Shown one piece after another: positions 35,807-44,684 of a DNA stretch of 64,000 nt. Source of the stretch: Microvirga pakistanensis (lineage in GTDB: Bacteria > Pseudomonadota > Alphaproteobacteria > Rhizobiales > Beijerinckiaceae); contig NZ_SPJX01000012.1 of the NCBI RefSeq assembly GCF_004458765.1, positions 171,107 through 235,106 on the forward strand, read 5' to 3'. The notes beneath the pieces were generated by a model, which worked only from the letters and a program-made list of their open reading frames with translations, did not search any database and had not been told where the DNA came from. The first letter of the stretch is position 1; each line of letters begins with the position of its first letter. Position numbers and translations under genes: made by a program.

Positions 35807-37111
35807 TTACTGGAGGGCGGCGGAGCCCGCCCTCTGGTTCAAGGGGATGGCGAGCACCTTGTCAATCCGGCGTTCGTCCAGATCGACCACCTCGAAGCGC
35901 CATCCCAGCACGTCCACCTGCTCGCCCGTATGGGGCAGGTGCTGCAATTCGCTGATCACCAGGCCGCCGACCGTATGATAGCTGCGGGTTTCCGGCAGGG
36001 TGATGCCCAGAACATCCGCCATTTCGTCGACCGGCATGGACCCGGCGAGCAGCCAGGAACCGTCCTCGCGGCGCACGGCGTCGGGTTCGGGCGCCTCGCC
36101 GTCGGACCGGAACGCGCCGACGATCGCCTCCAGCGCGTCGGCCGGGGTCACGATGCCTTCGAAATGGCCATATTCGTCATGGACGAGGGCCATGGGCACT
36201 TCCGAATCGCGTAAGGTGGCCAGGGCGTCCAGGGCGTAGAGCGTATCGGGAATGATCGGTGCGCTTTGAAGCTGGGCCCGGATGTCCAGGGGTTCGCCGG
36301 AGAGCAGGGCGGCCAGAAGCGCGCGCGACTGGACGACACCGATGATGTTGTCCGGTGACCCCTCGCTCACGGGCAGGCGCGAGTGCGGCGTCTCGATCAG
36401 GAGAGAGCGGATCGTTTCCTCATCGTCCTCCAGGGCAATCCAGTCCACATCGGTGCGTGGCGTCATGAGCCCGCGCACCGTCCGGTCGCCGAGGCGCAGG
36501 ACGCCGGAGATCATGCGCCGCTCCTCCTCCTCGATCACGCCCGCGCTCTCGGCTTCGCCCACGAGCATCTTGATCTCCTCTTCCGTCACCGTCGTCTCGT
36601 CGCCGGAGGACGGGCCGAACAGGCTGAAGATCAGGCGGGTGGAGGCGTTGAGGAGCCAGACCGCAGGGGCCGCCACCTTCGACAGCACCAGCATCAGCGG
36701 AGCCATCGCGCAGGCGATGCCCTCGGGATGGCGCAGGGCGAGCTGCTTGGGCACGAGCTCGCCGACCACGATGGAAAGATAGGTGATGACGCCGATCACG
36801 AGCCCGAAGCCCAAGGGCTCCGCCGCGCCCTCCGGCATGCCTTGCGCCATGAGGATCTGGGTCAGCCGGTCTCCCAGGGCCGCACCCGAGAAGGCGCCGG
36901 CCAGAATGCCGACCAGGGTGATGCCGATCTGAACCGTCGAGAGGAAACGCCCCGAATCCTCCATGAGGGTGAGGGCCGTGCTGGCCCCGGAGCGGCCCTG
37001 TTCGGCCATGGCCTTCAGGCGGGGCCTGCGAGCGGAAACGATGGCGAGTTCTGAAAGGGCGAAGACCCCGTTCAGGGCGACGAGAGCGAGTGCGATGACC
37101 AGTTCGAGCAA
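35807..37111 (-). CDS. UPF0053/CorC-type hemolysin-like membrane protein (DUF21-CBS-CorC_HlyC)
   Basis: A protein of about 434 residues if translation starts at TTG 37111. Order: DUF21 transmembrane domain (residues 2-180, LLELVIALALVALNGVFALSELAIVSARR), two CBS domains (about 200-330, containing VRGLMTPRTDVDWIALEDDE and PMALVHDEYGHFEGIVTPADAL), then a CorC_HlyC C-terminal domain ending DERRIDKVLAIPLNQ. The family includes magnesium and cobalt transporter-associated proteins and is not a true hemolysin. The open frame continues upstream into the glycine riboswitch on the other strand, so the longer versions are doubtful; GTG 37207 is a further possible start. Confidence 0.85.
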   Translation of the reverse strand: MLELVIALALVALNGVFALSELAIVSARRPRLKAMAEQGRSGASTALTLMEDSGRFLSTVQIGITLVGILAGAFSGAALGDRLTQILMAQGMPEGAAEPLGFGLVIGVITYLSIVVGELVPKQLALRHPEGIACAMAPLMLVLSKVAAPAVWLLNASTRLIFSLFGPSSGDETTVTEEEIKMLVGEAESAGVIEEEERRMISGVLRLGDRTVRGLMTPRTDVDWIALEDDEETIRSLLIETPHSRLPVSEGSPDNIIGVVQSRALLAALLSGEPLDIRAQLQSAPIIPDTLYALDALATLRDSEVPMALVHDEYGHFEGIVTPADALEAIVGAFRSDGEAPEPDAVRREDGSWLLAGSMPVDEMADVLGITLPETRSYHTVGGLVISELQHLPHTGEQVDVLGWRFEVVDLDERRIDKVLAIPLNQRAGSAALQ

Positions 37112-37238
37112 CGGTGCCAGGAGCTGCCGACCGGACCAGGCCGCGCTTTCCCCTTCTGTGAATGATGATTCACCATGAAGGTTTGATCGCCTTCCGTCAA
37201 TTAACACGGGGAGACGCGCGATGCGGCGCCCTGATTTG

Positions 37239-37275
37239 TTGACAGGATCCCTTTTCCTCTTCAGAGCTAAGGGGC
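37239..37275 (+). promoter_or_regulatory. Possible promoter of the gcv operon
   Basis: TTGACA at 37239-37244 lies 40-45 bp before the glycine riboswitch. The -10 region near 37262-37270 is weak (GAGCTAAG). Its position fits a transcript starting just before the first aptamer. Confidence 0.35.
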
Positions 37276-37284
37276 CGATGATCC

Positions 37285-37480
37285 CCGCGGAAGAGACCGG
37301 GCTTGGATCCAAGCCCGGCGCCGAAGGCGCAACCGCCCCGGAAACGCTCAGGCCAAAGGACCGCGCGGGAGCTGGCACTCTGGAAAGCGGCGACGCTTCG
37401 AACGCGTCGCCCACCGACGGGCGTAACCTGCCGCTTCGCGCGGTCGGGGAAATCTCTCAGGTCTCGTGACAGAGGGGGCG
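37285..37480 (+). promoter_or_regulatory. Tandem glycine riboswitch
   Basis: Two glycine aptamers in series precede gcvT. Aptamer 1 has GCGGAAGAGACC, the core GCCGAAGGCGCAACC, ACGCTCAGGCCAAAGGACC and the closing CACTCTGGAAAGC. Aptamer 2 starts near 37398 with CGCCCACCGACGGGCGTAACC, then ATCTCTCAGGT and GACAGAGGGGG. These are the conserved cores of the gcvT glycine riboswitch. In this arrangement glycine binding switches on expression of the glycine cleavage genes. Boundaries are approximate. Confidence 0.92.
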
Positions 37481-37532
37481 CAACGCAGCGGGCCGCAAGG
37501 CCCGATGGAACGCGCACCTTTGAGGGAACACG

Positions 37533-38681
37533 ATGGCCGAGCCAGCCAACAGCGACCAGCCGCTTTTGAAAACGCCGCTTCATGACGCGCATGTCGCGCT
37601 TGGCGCCCGCATGGTGCCCTTCGCCGGCTACGACATGCCGGTGCAGTACCCCACCGGCATCCTGACCGAGCACAACTGGACCCGCGAGCATGCGGGCCTG
37701 TTCGACGTTTCGCACATGGGCCAGGCCTTTCTCGTCGCCGAGGACAAGAACCACGAGACCGTGGCCAGGGCGCTCGAGGCTCTCATTCCCGCCGATGTGC
37801 TCAACCTCAAGCCCAACCAGCAGCGCTATTCGCAACTGCTCGCGGACGACGGCGGCATTCTCGACGACCTGATGGTCACGCGGGTCGGCGCGCCGGGCCA
37901 CGAGGGATGGCTCTATCTCGTGGTGAACGCCTCCATGAAGGAGCAGGACTACGCTCACATCCAGGCCCGCCTGCCGAAGGGCGTGAGCCTGAACCGCAAG
38001 GACGGCCTTGGGCTGATGGCTCTGCAGGGTCCTTCCGCGGAAGCCGTTCTGGCGAAGCTTTCGCCCGAGGCTGCCGGGCTCTCCTTCATGATCTCCGCCG
38101 ATGTTGAGATCGACGGCGTCTGGTGCCACGTGTCCCGCTCGGGCTACACGGGCGAGGACGGATTCGAGATTTCCTGCAAGGCCGAGGATGCGGCGAAGCT
38201 CTGGAACAGGCTCCTGTCCGATCCGGAGGTGAAGCCCATCGGTCTCGGCGCGCGCGATTCGCTGCGTCTCGAAGCGGGGCTATGCCTCTACGGCCACGAC
38301 ATCGACACCACCACCTCGCCCATCGAGGCGGGCCTGATCTGGTCGATCCAGAAGCGCCGCCGCGAGGAAGGCGGCTTTCCGGGCGCCGAGCGCGTTCAGC
38401 GCGAGATCAAGGACGGGCCCGCTCGCGTGCGGGTCGGCATCCGGCCCGAAGGCCGGGCGCCCGCCCGCGAGGGCACCGTCATCACGACGCCGGACGGCCG
38501 CGAGGTCGGGGTGGTGACCTCCGGCGGCTTCGGCCCCACCGTCAACGGTCCCGTGGCCATGGGCTACGTCGCGAGGGACGTGTCGTCTGTGGGCACCGAT
38601 CTTCATCTCGTCGTTCGCGGCAAGCCGCTGCCTGCAAAGGTGGCCGCCATGCCGTTCGCACCGCATCGCTACAAGCGCTAA
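37533..38681 (+). CDS. gcvT: Glycine cleavage system aminomethyltransferase (T protein)
   Basis: A 382-residue protein starting MAEPANSDQPLLKTPLHDAH. It accepts the aminomethyl group from lipoyl-GcvH and transfers methylene to tetrahydrofolate, releasing ammonia. Family landmarks are MVPFAGYDMPVQYPTG, HAGLFDVSHMGQ, DDLMVTR, SRSGYTGEDGFEI and LGARDSLRLEAGLCLYGHD, including the catalytic Asp region. It is the first gene after the riboswitch and is followed after 19 bp by gcvH. Confidence 0.96.
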   Translation: MAEPANSDQPLLKTPLHDAHVALGARMVPFAGYDMPVQYPTGILTEHNWTREHAGLFDVSHMGQAFLVAEDKNHETVARALEALIPADVLNLKPNQQRYSQLLADDGGILDDLMVTRVGAPGHEGWLYLVVNASMKEQDYAHIQARLPKGVSLNRKDGLGLMALQGPSAEAVLAKLSPEAAGLSFMISADVEIDGVWCHVSRSGYTGEDGFEISCKAEDAAKLWNRLLSDPEVKPIGLGARDSLRLEAGLCLYGHDIDTTTSPIEAGLIWSIQKRRREEGGFPGAERVQREIKDGPARVRVGIRPEGRAPAREGTVITTPDGREVGVVTSGGFGPTVNGPVAMGYVARDVSSVGTDLHLVVRGKPLPAKVAAMPFAPHRYKR

Positions 38682-38700
38682 TTCCCGAGGGAGCACAATC

Positions 38701-39075
38701 ATGACAACGCGCTACACCAAGGACCACGAATATATCCGCGTCGAGGGCGACGCCGGCATCGTGGGCATTTCCGACTATGCACAGGCCCAGCTCGGCGACG
38801 TCGTCTTCGTGGAGCTGCCGAGCGTCGGCAAGGCTCTCTCGAAGGGTGACGAAGCCGCCGTCGTCGAGAGCGTGAAGGCCGCGAGCGAAGTGTATGCTCC
38901 GGTCTCCGGCGAGGTCGTCGAGGTCAACAGCGAACTCGAAGCCTCGCCCGGCACCGTGAACGAGGACCCGGCCGGTCGCGGCTGGTTCATGAAGATCCGC
39001 CTCACGAACGAGAGCGAGCTCGACGGTCTCATGACCGAGGAGCAGTACCAGGATTTCGTGAAGTCGATTTCGTAA
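38701..39075 (+). CDS. gcvH: Glycine cleavage system H protein
   Basis: A 124-residue carrier protein. The lipoyl-lysine is K59 in AVVESVKAASEVYAPVSG, the fully conserved lipoylation motif. N-terminal MTTRYTKDHEYIRVEGD and VVFVELPSVGK are standard. Its dihydrolipoyl group shuttles the aminomethyl moiety and reducing equivalents between the P, T and L proteins. The next gene, 16 bp downstream, is an OsmC-family protein rather than gcvP, which is the unusual point of this operon. Confidence 0.97.
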   Translation: MTTRYTKDHEYIRVEGDAGIVGISDYAQAQLGDVVFVELPSVGKALSKGDEAAVVESVKAASEVYAPVSGEVVEVNSELEASPGTVNEDPAGRGWFMKIRLTNESELDGLMTEEQYQDFVKSIS

Positions 39076-39091
39076 CACAGAGATCCATCCG

Positions 39092-39568
39092 ATGTCGCAC
39101 GAATACACGGCCACGGTGCTTTGGATGCGCGGAGAGGGCGAGGCCTTCTCCGACAATAAATACAGTCGTGGGCATCGATGGTCGTTCGACGGCGGCATCG
39201 AGGTCATGGCATCGGCGTCACCCTCGGTGGTGCCGCTGCCCCTCTCCCGCGAAGACGCGGTCGATCCGGAGGAGGCGTTCGTGGCGGCTGTGTCGAGCTG
39301 CCACATGCTCACCTTCCTGTCGATTGCGGCCAAGAAGCGCTTCGTCGTCGATTCCTACAAAGACAGGGCGCTCGGCGTGATGACGCCGAACGAGAAGGGA
39401 AAGCTCTTCGTCTCCAAGGTCACGCTGGATCCGGTGATCGAATTCTCCGGTGACAGGATCCCGACGCCCGAACAGATCGCCGACATGCATCACCTCGCCC
39501 ACAAGGAATGCTTCATCGCCAACTCTGTTCTCACGGAGATCGTGGTGAAGGGCATTCCCTCGCACTAA
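39092..39568 (+). CDS. OsmC family peroxiredoxin-like protein inside the gcv operon
   Basis: A 158-residue OsmC/Ohr-fold protein. The two redox cysteines expected of the family are present: C70 in [16 protein letters not shown] and C140 in [17 protein letters not shown]. OsmC/Ohr proteins reduce organic hydroperoxides, and members of the Ohr branch take electrons from lipoylated enzymes. Insertion between gcvH and gcvPA, with 16 bp upstream and 17 bp downstream spacing, puts it under the glycine riboswitch. A functional tie to lipoyl-GcvH is inference. Confidence 0.88.
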   Translation: MSHEYTATVLWMRGEGEAFSDNKYSRGHRWSFDGGIEVMASASPSVVPLPLSREDAVDPEEAFVAAVSSCHMLTFLSIAAKKRFVVDSYKDRALGVMTPNEKGKLFVSKVTLDPVIEFSGDRIPTPEQIADMHHLAHKECFIANSVLTEIVVKGIPSH

Positions 39569-39585
39569 CCCAAGGTTTTCAACCG

Positions 39586-40926
39586 ATGCGTTATTTGCCT
39601 CTTTCCGACACCGACCGCAGCGAGATGCTCGCGCGCATCGGCGTCAAAACGGTGGACGAGCTGTTCGCCGACGTGCCGAAGAACCTGCTCCTGAAGGAGC
39701 CGGTCGATCTGCCGCGCCGCAAGGGCGAGCTGGAGGTGGAGCGCATCCTCTCCCGCATGTCGTCGAAGAACGTGGCGGCTTCCTCCGTGCCGTTCTTCGT
39801 GGGCGCAGGCGCCTACAAGCACCATGTGCCGGCGACCGTCGATCACCTGATCCAGCGCTCCGAGTTTCTCACGAGCTACACGCCGTATCAGCCTGAGATC
39901 GCCCAGGGCACGCTGCAATACCTGTTCGAGTTCCAGACGCAGGTTGCCGCGCTCACCGGCATGGAGGTGGCGAACGCCTCCATGTACGATGGCTCCACGG
40001 GCACGGGCGAGGCGGTGCTCATGGCGCACCGCGTCACCAAGCGCCGCAAGGCCGTGCTCTCCGGTGGCCTGCACCCGCACTACGCCGAGGTGGTGCGCAC
40101 CCTCTCCGACATGGCGAGCGACAGCGTCGTCACCCTGCAACCGGATGTGTCGGGCACCGAGGATATCCTCTCGCAGATCGACGACACCACGTCCTGCGTC
40201 GTCGTGCAGTCGCCGGACGTGTTCGGCAACGTGCGCGACCTTGAAGCCATCGCCGAGAAGGCGCACAAGCACGGCGCGCTGCTGATCGCGGTGTTCACGG
40301 AAGCCGTGTCGCTCGGTCTCGTGGCCTCGCCGGGCAGCCAGGGCGCGGATATCGTGGTGGGCGAAGGCCAGTCCATCGGCAATGCGCTGAATTTCGGCGG
40401 ACCTTATGTCGGCCTCTTCGCCACGCAATCGAAGTTCATCCGCCAGATGCCGGGCCGCCTTTGCGGCGAGACGGTGGATGCGGACGGCCATCGTGGTTTC
40501 GTGCTGACGCTTTCGACGCGCGAGCAGCATATCCGCCGCGACAAGGCGACCTCGAACATCTGCACCAATTCAGGCCTGTGCTGCCTTGCCTTCACCATCC
40601 ACATGACGCTGCTCGGCGAGACGGGCCTGAGGCGTCTGGCTCGCGTGAACCATGCAAATGCGATCAAGCTCGCGGACCAGCTTTCCGGCGTGAAGGGCGT
40701 CGAGGTTCTCAACAAGACGTTCTTCAACGAGTTCACCGTGAAGCTCGCGAAGCCCGCGGCTGAAGTGGTCGAGCGTCTGGCTGAGAAGGGCGTGCTCGCG
40801 GGGGTGCCCGTGTCGCGCTTGCTGCCGGGCGCCGGTCTCGACGACCTGCTGCTCGTGGCCTCCACCGAAGTGAACACCGCTGATGACCGCGCGGCCCTCT
40901 GTGCCGCCTTGAAGGAGGTACTGTGA
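39586..40926 (+). CDS. gcvPA: Glycine dehydrogenase (decarboxylating) subunit 1
   Basis: A 446-residue N-terminal half of the split P protein, starting [19 protein letters not shown] at 39586. It forms a heterotetramer with GcvPB that decarboxylates glycine and passes the aminomethyl group to GcvH. Motifs include [52 protein letters not shown] and [17 protein letters not shown]. Split gcvP is common in alphaproteobacteria and thermophiles, unlike the single long GcvP of enterics. The stop (TGA) overlaps the gcvPB start. Confidence 0.95.
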   Translation: MRYLPLSDTDRSEMLARIGVKTVDELFADVPKNLLLKEPVDLPRRKGELEVERILSRMSSKNVAASSVPFFVGAGAYKHHVPATVDHLIQRSEFLTSYTPYQPEIAQGTLQYLFEFQTQVAALTGMEVANASMYDGSTGTGEAVLMAHRVTKRRKAVLSGGLHPHYAEVVRTLSDMASDSVVTLQPDVSGTEDILSQIDDTTSCVVVQSPDVFGNVRDLEAIAEKAHKHGALLIAVFTEAVSLGLVASPGSQGADIVVGEGQSIGNALNFGGPYVGLFATQSKFIRQMPGRLCGETVDADGHRGFVLTLSTREQHIRRDKATSNICTNSGLCCLAFTIHMTLLGETGLRRLARVNHANAIKLADQLSGVKGVEVLNKTFFNEFTVKLAKPAAEVVERLAEKGVLAGVPVSRLLPGAGLDDLLLVASTEVNTADDRAALCAALKEVL

Positions 40927-42572
40927 TGTTGAACCGCCAGGGACGTCCCTCCGCACCTCAGGCCCACGGCGTGGCCGATCCAGCCGCCGGCATGGGCGAT
41001 CAGGCCGCTCGCCTGCAGGGCGACGCCAACCGCGCCGCCGGCTCCGCCACCGGTTCTCACCCGACCTTCACCGGCAACAAGGCGCTGGCGCAGATCGAGC
41101 CGCTGCTCTTCGAGATCGGCCGCCATGACACGACCGGCGTCGACATCGACGAGCCGGAGGCGTTCGAATCGCGCCTCGGCGGATTGGAACGCAAGGAGGC
41201 CATCGGCCTGCCGGGTCTCTCCGAGCCGGAGACCATGCGCCATTACGTGCGCCTGTCTCAGATGAACTACGGCATCGATACGGGCCTGTTCCCGCTCGGC
41301 TCCTGCACCATGAAGCACAATGCGCGCCTCAACGAGCGCATGGCGCGCTTGGCCGGTTTCTCGGACGTGCATCCGCTGCAGCCGGTCTCGACCGTCCAGG
41401 GCGCGCTGGAGCTCATGAACGAGCTCGGCCGCTATCTCCTTACGCTCACCAACATGACCGCCGTGGCGCTGTCGCCGAAGGCCGGCGCGCACGGGGAACT
41501 GTGCGGCATGATGGCGATCAAGGCCGCCATCGAGGCGAAGGGCGAGGGCACGACCCGCAACGTGGTGCTGGTGCCGGATTCCGCGCACGGCACGAACCCG
41601 GCCACCGCCGCCCTCATCGGTTTCGTCGTGAAGCCGGTTCCGGCCCGCGAGGACGGCTGGGTGCATGTGGAGGACGTGAAGGAGCGCCTCGGTCCGGACG
41701 TGGCCGCGATCATGCTCACGAACCCTAACACGTGCGGCCTCTTCGAGCCGCAGGTCGTGGAGATCGCCAAGGCGATCCACGAGGCAGGAGCCTATTTCTA
41801 CTGCGATGGCGCGAACTTCAACGCCATCGTCGGCAAGGCGAAGCCCGGGGATCTCGGCGTCGACGCCATGCATATCAACCTGCACAAGACCTTCTCGACC
41901 CCGCATGGCGGCGGCGGTCCGGGTTCCGGCCCGGTGGTGCTCTCCGAACGCCTCGCGCCTTACGCGCCCGTGCCGTTCGTGCGCGTCGGCCAGGACGGTT
42001 TCGAGCTGGTGGAGCAGGCCTCCGACGCGGCCGAGAAGCCCTTTGGGCGCATGACGGCCTTCCACGGCCAGATGGGCATGTATGTGCGCGCCCTGTCCTA
42101 CATGCTCTCGCATGGTTCGGACGGCATGAAGCAGGCGTCGGAGGATGCCGTGCTCAACGCCAATTACATCCGCGCGGGCCTCTCCGACCTGATGTCGCTG
42201 CCCTTCGGCGACAAGCCGTGCATGCACGAGGTGCTGTTCGACGACGCCTGGCTGAAGGACACGGGCGTGACCACCCTCGACGTGGCGAAGGCCATGATCG
42301 ACGAGGGCTATCACCCGATGACCATGTACTTCCCGCTGGTGGTGCACGGCGCGATGCTGATCGAGCCGACGGAGTCCGAATCGAAAGCGTCCCTCGACCT
42401 CTTCATCGCGACCCTGCGCGACCTCGCCATGGCCGCGAAAAACGGCGACAAGGAACGTTTCACCGGTGCTCCCTACCACGCCCCGCGCCGCCGCCTTGAC
42501 GAGACCCGCGCCGCGCGTAATCCAGTGCTCAAGTGGACGCCGCCGGTACCGGTGGCCGAGGCTGCGGAGTAA
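40926..42572 (+). CDS. gcvPB: Glycine dehydrogenase (decarboxylating) subunit 2
   Basis: A 548-residue C-terminal half of the P protein. The PLP lysine sits in INLHKTFSTPHGGGGPGSGP, near residue 320, with the loop NPNTCGLFEPQ before it. The N-terminus carries about 50 extra residues (Ala/Gly/Gln-rich) beyond the usual start, before the conserved QMNYGIDTGLFPLGSCTMK. The ATG at 40926 overlaps the gcvPA stop (TGATG); a GTG three bases earlier is also possible. It is the last gene of the operon and is followed by a rho-independent terminator. Confidence 0.95.
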   Translation: MLNRQGRPSAPQAHGVADPAAGMGDQAARLQGDANRAAGSATGSHPTFTGNKALAQIEPLLFEIGRHDTTGVDIDEPEAFESRLGGLERKEAIGLPGLSEPETMRHYVRLSQMNYGIDTGLFPLGSCTMKHNARLNERMARLAGFSDVHPLQPVSTVQGALELMNELGRYLLTLTNMTAVALSPKAGAHGELCGMMAIKAAIEAKGEGTTRNVVLVPDSAHGTNPATAALIGFVVKPVPAREDGWVHVEDVKERLGPDVAAIMLTNPNTCGLFEPQVVEIAKAIHEAGAYFYCDGANFNAIVGKAKPGDLGVDAMHINLHKTFSTPHGGGGPGSGPVVLSERLAPYAPVPFVRVGQDGFELVEQASDAAEKPFGRMTAFHGQMGMYVRALSYMLSHGSDGMKQASEDAVLNANYIRAGLSDLMSLPFGDKPCMHEVLFDDAWLKDTGVTTLDVAKAMIDEGYHPMTMYFPLVVHGAMLIEPTESESKASLDLFIATLRDLAMAAKNGDKERFTGAPYHAPRRRLDETRAARNPVLKWTPPVPVAEAAE

Positions 42573-42588
42573 GGTCTTCCAGCGACTC

Positions 42589-42622
42589 AGCTGTCCGACC
42601 TAGCGCCGGGCAGCTTTTGTTT
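42589..42622 (+). terminator. Rho-independent terminator of the gcv operon
   Basis: AGCTGTCCG (42589-42597) and CGGGCAGCT (42607-42615) form a 9-bp stem (one G-U pair) with a 9-nt loop, followed by TTTTGTTTG. It is 17 bp after the gcvPB stop. Confidence 0.75.
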
Positions 42623-42712
42623 GTCATGGCCGGGTTTGTCGTGGCCATCTCGATGTAGAAGAGCGGAGCGGTTTACAGAGGCGTCATCACCGGCACAGGC
42701 CGGTGATGATAT
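42621..42712. repeat. Dispersed palindromic repeat copy
   Basis: Left half GTCATGGCCGGG ... GTGGCCAT; right half CATCACCGGC/GCCGGTGATG with 10-bp perfect arms (42685-42694, 42699-42708). It has the same head-to-head layout as the copies at 1651 and 60939 and lies directly after the gcv terminator. Confidence 0.7.
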
Positions 42713-42745
42713 GGGAAGAGGCCTAGATTGCCTATGGCGCCTCGG

Positions 42746-43396
42746 CTAAGGGCAGGCCTGCACCACCCCTGCCAGATCTGCCATCCGCGCCATCGTGACG
42801 GGCGCACCCGCCTGGCGCAGCCTCTCCGCGTGGTCCGGCCCGCAATGCCCGCCGCCCGTGAAACCGATGACGCGCATGCCGGCCGCGATCGCCCCCTGAA
42901 CGCCTGCGGGCGAATCCTCGATCACGAGGCACTCTTCGGGCCGGGCGCCCATCTGCCGGGCCGCGAACAGGAACAGGTCCGGCGCAGGCTTGCCGCGCGC
43001 GACCTGGGTGGCGCTGAAGACGTTCTCGAAGAGATCGGCGAGGCCCGTGACGCGCAGGGACAGAGCGATTCGCTCCGGCACGGAGGAGGAGGCGACACAG
43101 CGCGGGAAGGGCAGGGAGAGAATCGCATCCCGGACTCCGGCGATCGGCTTCAGGTCCGTCTCGAAGCGGGCGAAGAGGGCATGGTTGATCTGGTCGGCGA
43201 AGTCGCCAGGCAGCGTGCATCCGTGATCTGCTTCGATCCGCGCGATCATGTCCCTCATGCTCTTGCCGACGAATTGCCGGGCGATGTCCTCGGCCGTATA
43301 AGGCAGGCCGAGCGCCGTCAGAACGTCCGCATCGACCTCGCAGGCGAGAGGCTCGGAATCGACCAGAACGCCGTCGCAATCGAAAATCAGCAGCAT
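42746..43396 (-). CDS. HAD family hydrolase (beta-phosphoglucomutase-like)
   Basis: A 216-residue HAD phosphatase starting MLLIFDCDGVLVDSEPLA. The nucleophile/acid pair is D6 and D8 of motif I; motif II is ASSSVPERI (near residue 103), the lysine of motif III is in VARGKPAPDLFLFAA, and motif IV is CLVIEDSPAGVQGAIAAGM. A helical cap lies between motifs I and II. Members act on sugar phosphates or phosphoglycolate; substrate is not predictable. It lies downstream of the F0 terminator and is transcribed alone. Confidence 0.88.
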   Translation of the reverse strand: MLLIFDCDGVLVDSEPLACEVDADVLTALGLPYTAEDIARQFVGKSMRDMIARIEADHGCTLPGDFADQINHALFARFETDLKPIAGVRDAILSLPFPRCVASSSVPERIALSLRVTGLADLFENVFSATQVARGKPAPDLFLFAARQMGARPEECLVIEDSPAGVQGAIAAGMRVIGFTGGGHCGPDHAERLRQAGAPVTMARMADLAGVVQACP

Positions 43397-43408
43397 GGTG
43401 CCTCCAGC

Positions 43409-43432
43409 AAAAAGGCCGCCTTTGGGGCGGCC
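43409..43432 (-). terminator. Rho-independent terminator of the F0 ATP synthase operon
   Basis: On the minus strand GGCCGCC-N5-GGCGGCC is followed by TTTTTG. The stem arms are 43414-43420 and 43426-43432. It lies 30 bp after the b subunit stop and 13 bp before the HAD gene start. Confidence 0.88.
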
Positions 43433-43461
43433 TCTGAAATCGTAGTCGATGGGCGGGCCGC

Positions 43462-43956
43462 TTATTGCAGCTTCGTGCGCACGTCGCTGAGGCCCTGGGT
43501 CACCAGCGAGCTCGCGGTGCTGCCGGTGATCTCCTGGCGCAGGACGCGCTCGGACGCCTTGATGGCCGCGTCGATGGCGGCGGCGCGAACCTCGGCGGAG
43601 GCCTGCGCTTCGGCCTGTGCGATCTTCGCCTCGGCGGACGCGGTGCGGCGCTTCACGAAGTCGGCCATCTTCTCCTGGGCTTCGCTCGCCAGACGCTCGG
43701 CCTCATCCTTGGCGGCGGACACGATGTCGGCGGCCTCGCGCTCGGCTGCGGCGCGCTTGGTCTCGAACTCCCGCAGGAGCTTCTCGGCCTCCTGGCGCAG
43801 GCGCTTGGCCTCCGTAAGCTCGTCGGCGATGCGCTTGCCGCGGGAATCGAGCTGGTTCAGCACTTTTCCGGGGACGCCCAGATAGAACATGAGGCCCCAG
43901 AAGATGAAGAAGGCGACGGCAACCCAGAACTCGGCGTTACCTAACAAGCCTTGCAT
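43462..43956 (-). CDS. atpF: F0F1 ATP synthase subunit b
   Basis: A 164-residue peripheral stalk subunit with an N-terminal membrane helix (FWVAVAFFIFWGLMFYLGV) followed by a long charged coiled coil (about residues 35-140, ADELTEAKRLRQEAEKLLRE). It links the F0 a/c part to F1. It is the last gene of the atpI-atpB-atpE-b'-b operon, starting 13 bp after b'. As usual in this order, the F1 genes are not adjacent. Confidence 0.93.
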   Translation of the reverse strand: MQGLLGNAEFWVAVAFFIFWGLMFYLGVPGKVLNQLDSRGKRIADELTEAKRLRQEAEKLLREFETKRAAAEREAADIVSAAKDEAERLASEAQEKMADFVKRRTASAEAKIAQAEAQASAEVRAAAIDAAIKASERVLRQEITGSTASSLVTQGLSDVRTKLQ

Positions 43957-43969
43957 GAAAGCCTCCTAA

Positions 43970-44524
43970 TCAGGCGTTGATCTGGTCGAGGGCGGACTCG
44001 ACCGTCTGCGGGGCCGGAGCCTTGCCGGTCAGGCGCTCGATGATGGCGCTGGCCGTATCGCGCGCGATGCCGCGCACATGGCCCATGGCTTCCGCCTTGC
44101 GGGCGGCGATGGTGGCCTCGGATTCGGCGAGGCGCTTGTTGAGATCCGCCTCGAGGGCCTTGCGCCTGGCGTCGCTCTCGGCGGCGAGCTTGGCGCGGGT
44201 CTCCTGCGCGAGGGCCTGGGCGCGGCCTTTGGCTTCGGCGAGAGCCTTCTCGTAGGTCGCCCCGGCCTCCTCGGCGCGGGTCTTCATCGCGGCGGCCTCG
44301 TCGAGGTCGCGGGCGATCATGGAGCGCCGGTTCTCGATGATGCCGGAGAGGCGCGGCAGGACCAGCTTCGACATCAGGGTGTAGAGCACCGCGAAGGTGA
44401 TCACCAGCCAGAGGAGCTGGCCGCCGTAGGTTTCGGTCGCGAAGGGCGGGAAGCCGACATCCTCGTGAGCGCCGCCGTGCGCTTGCGTTTCGGCGTGGGT
44501 CGTCTGAGCCTGAGCCTGGGCCAT
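43970..44524 (-). CDS. F0F1 ATP synthase subunit b'
   Basis: A 184-residue second b-type subunit. The N-terminal tail is unusually polar (MAQAQAQTTHAETQAHGGAHED), followed by a membrane helix (GGQLLWLVITFAVLYTLMS) and a coiled coil (about 65-150). Having both b and b' means a heterodimeric stalk, as in photosynthetic organisms and alphaproteobacteria. The symbol atpF2 or atpG is used variably, so I leave it blank. A 217-bp gap with a hairpin separates it from atpE. Confidence 0.92.
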   Translation of the reverse strand: MAQAQAQTTHAETQAHGGAHEDVGFPPFATETYGGQLLWLVITFAVLYTLMSKLVLPRLSGIIENRRSMIARDLDEAAAMKTRAEEAGATYEKALAEAKGRAQALAQETRAKLAAESDARRKALEADLNKRLAESEATIAARKAEAMGHVRGIARDTASAIIERLTGKAPAPQTVESALDQINA

Positions 44525-44664
44525 GGAGCAGATCCTAAAAGGATGAGTAATCCTGGAGCGTCGTGCCGTCCGGCGCAGCCGGATCGCACGCTCGATCTTA
44601 TCACCGCATCATGTTCGCGAGGAGCTTGGGCCCGCTTGCGCGCACGATGCCAGAAACAACGAAT

Positions 44665-44684
44665 GACGGCGGGGCGCCGCCGTC
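44665..44684 (-). promoter_or_regulatory. Hairpin in the atpE-b' gap
   Basis: GACGGCGG and CCGCCGTC form an 8-bp stem with a 4-nt loop. The minus-strand T-tract is weak (ATTCGTTGTTTC). It may act as an mRNA stabiliser or attenuator so that the c subunit is made in excess. Confidence 0.5.

Noticed and set aside
35807..37414. Longer start (535 residues) of the CorC-type protein
   Set aside because: The additional N-terminal 100 residues run across the glycine riboswitch and have no family similarity, so the shorter start near 37111 is preferred.
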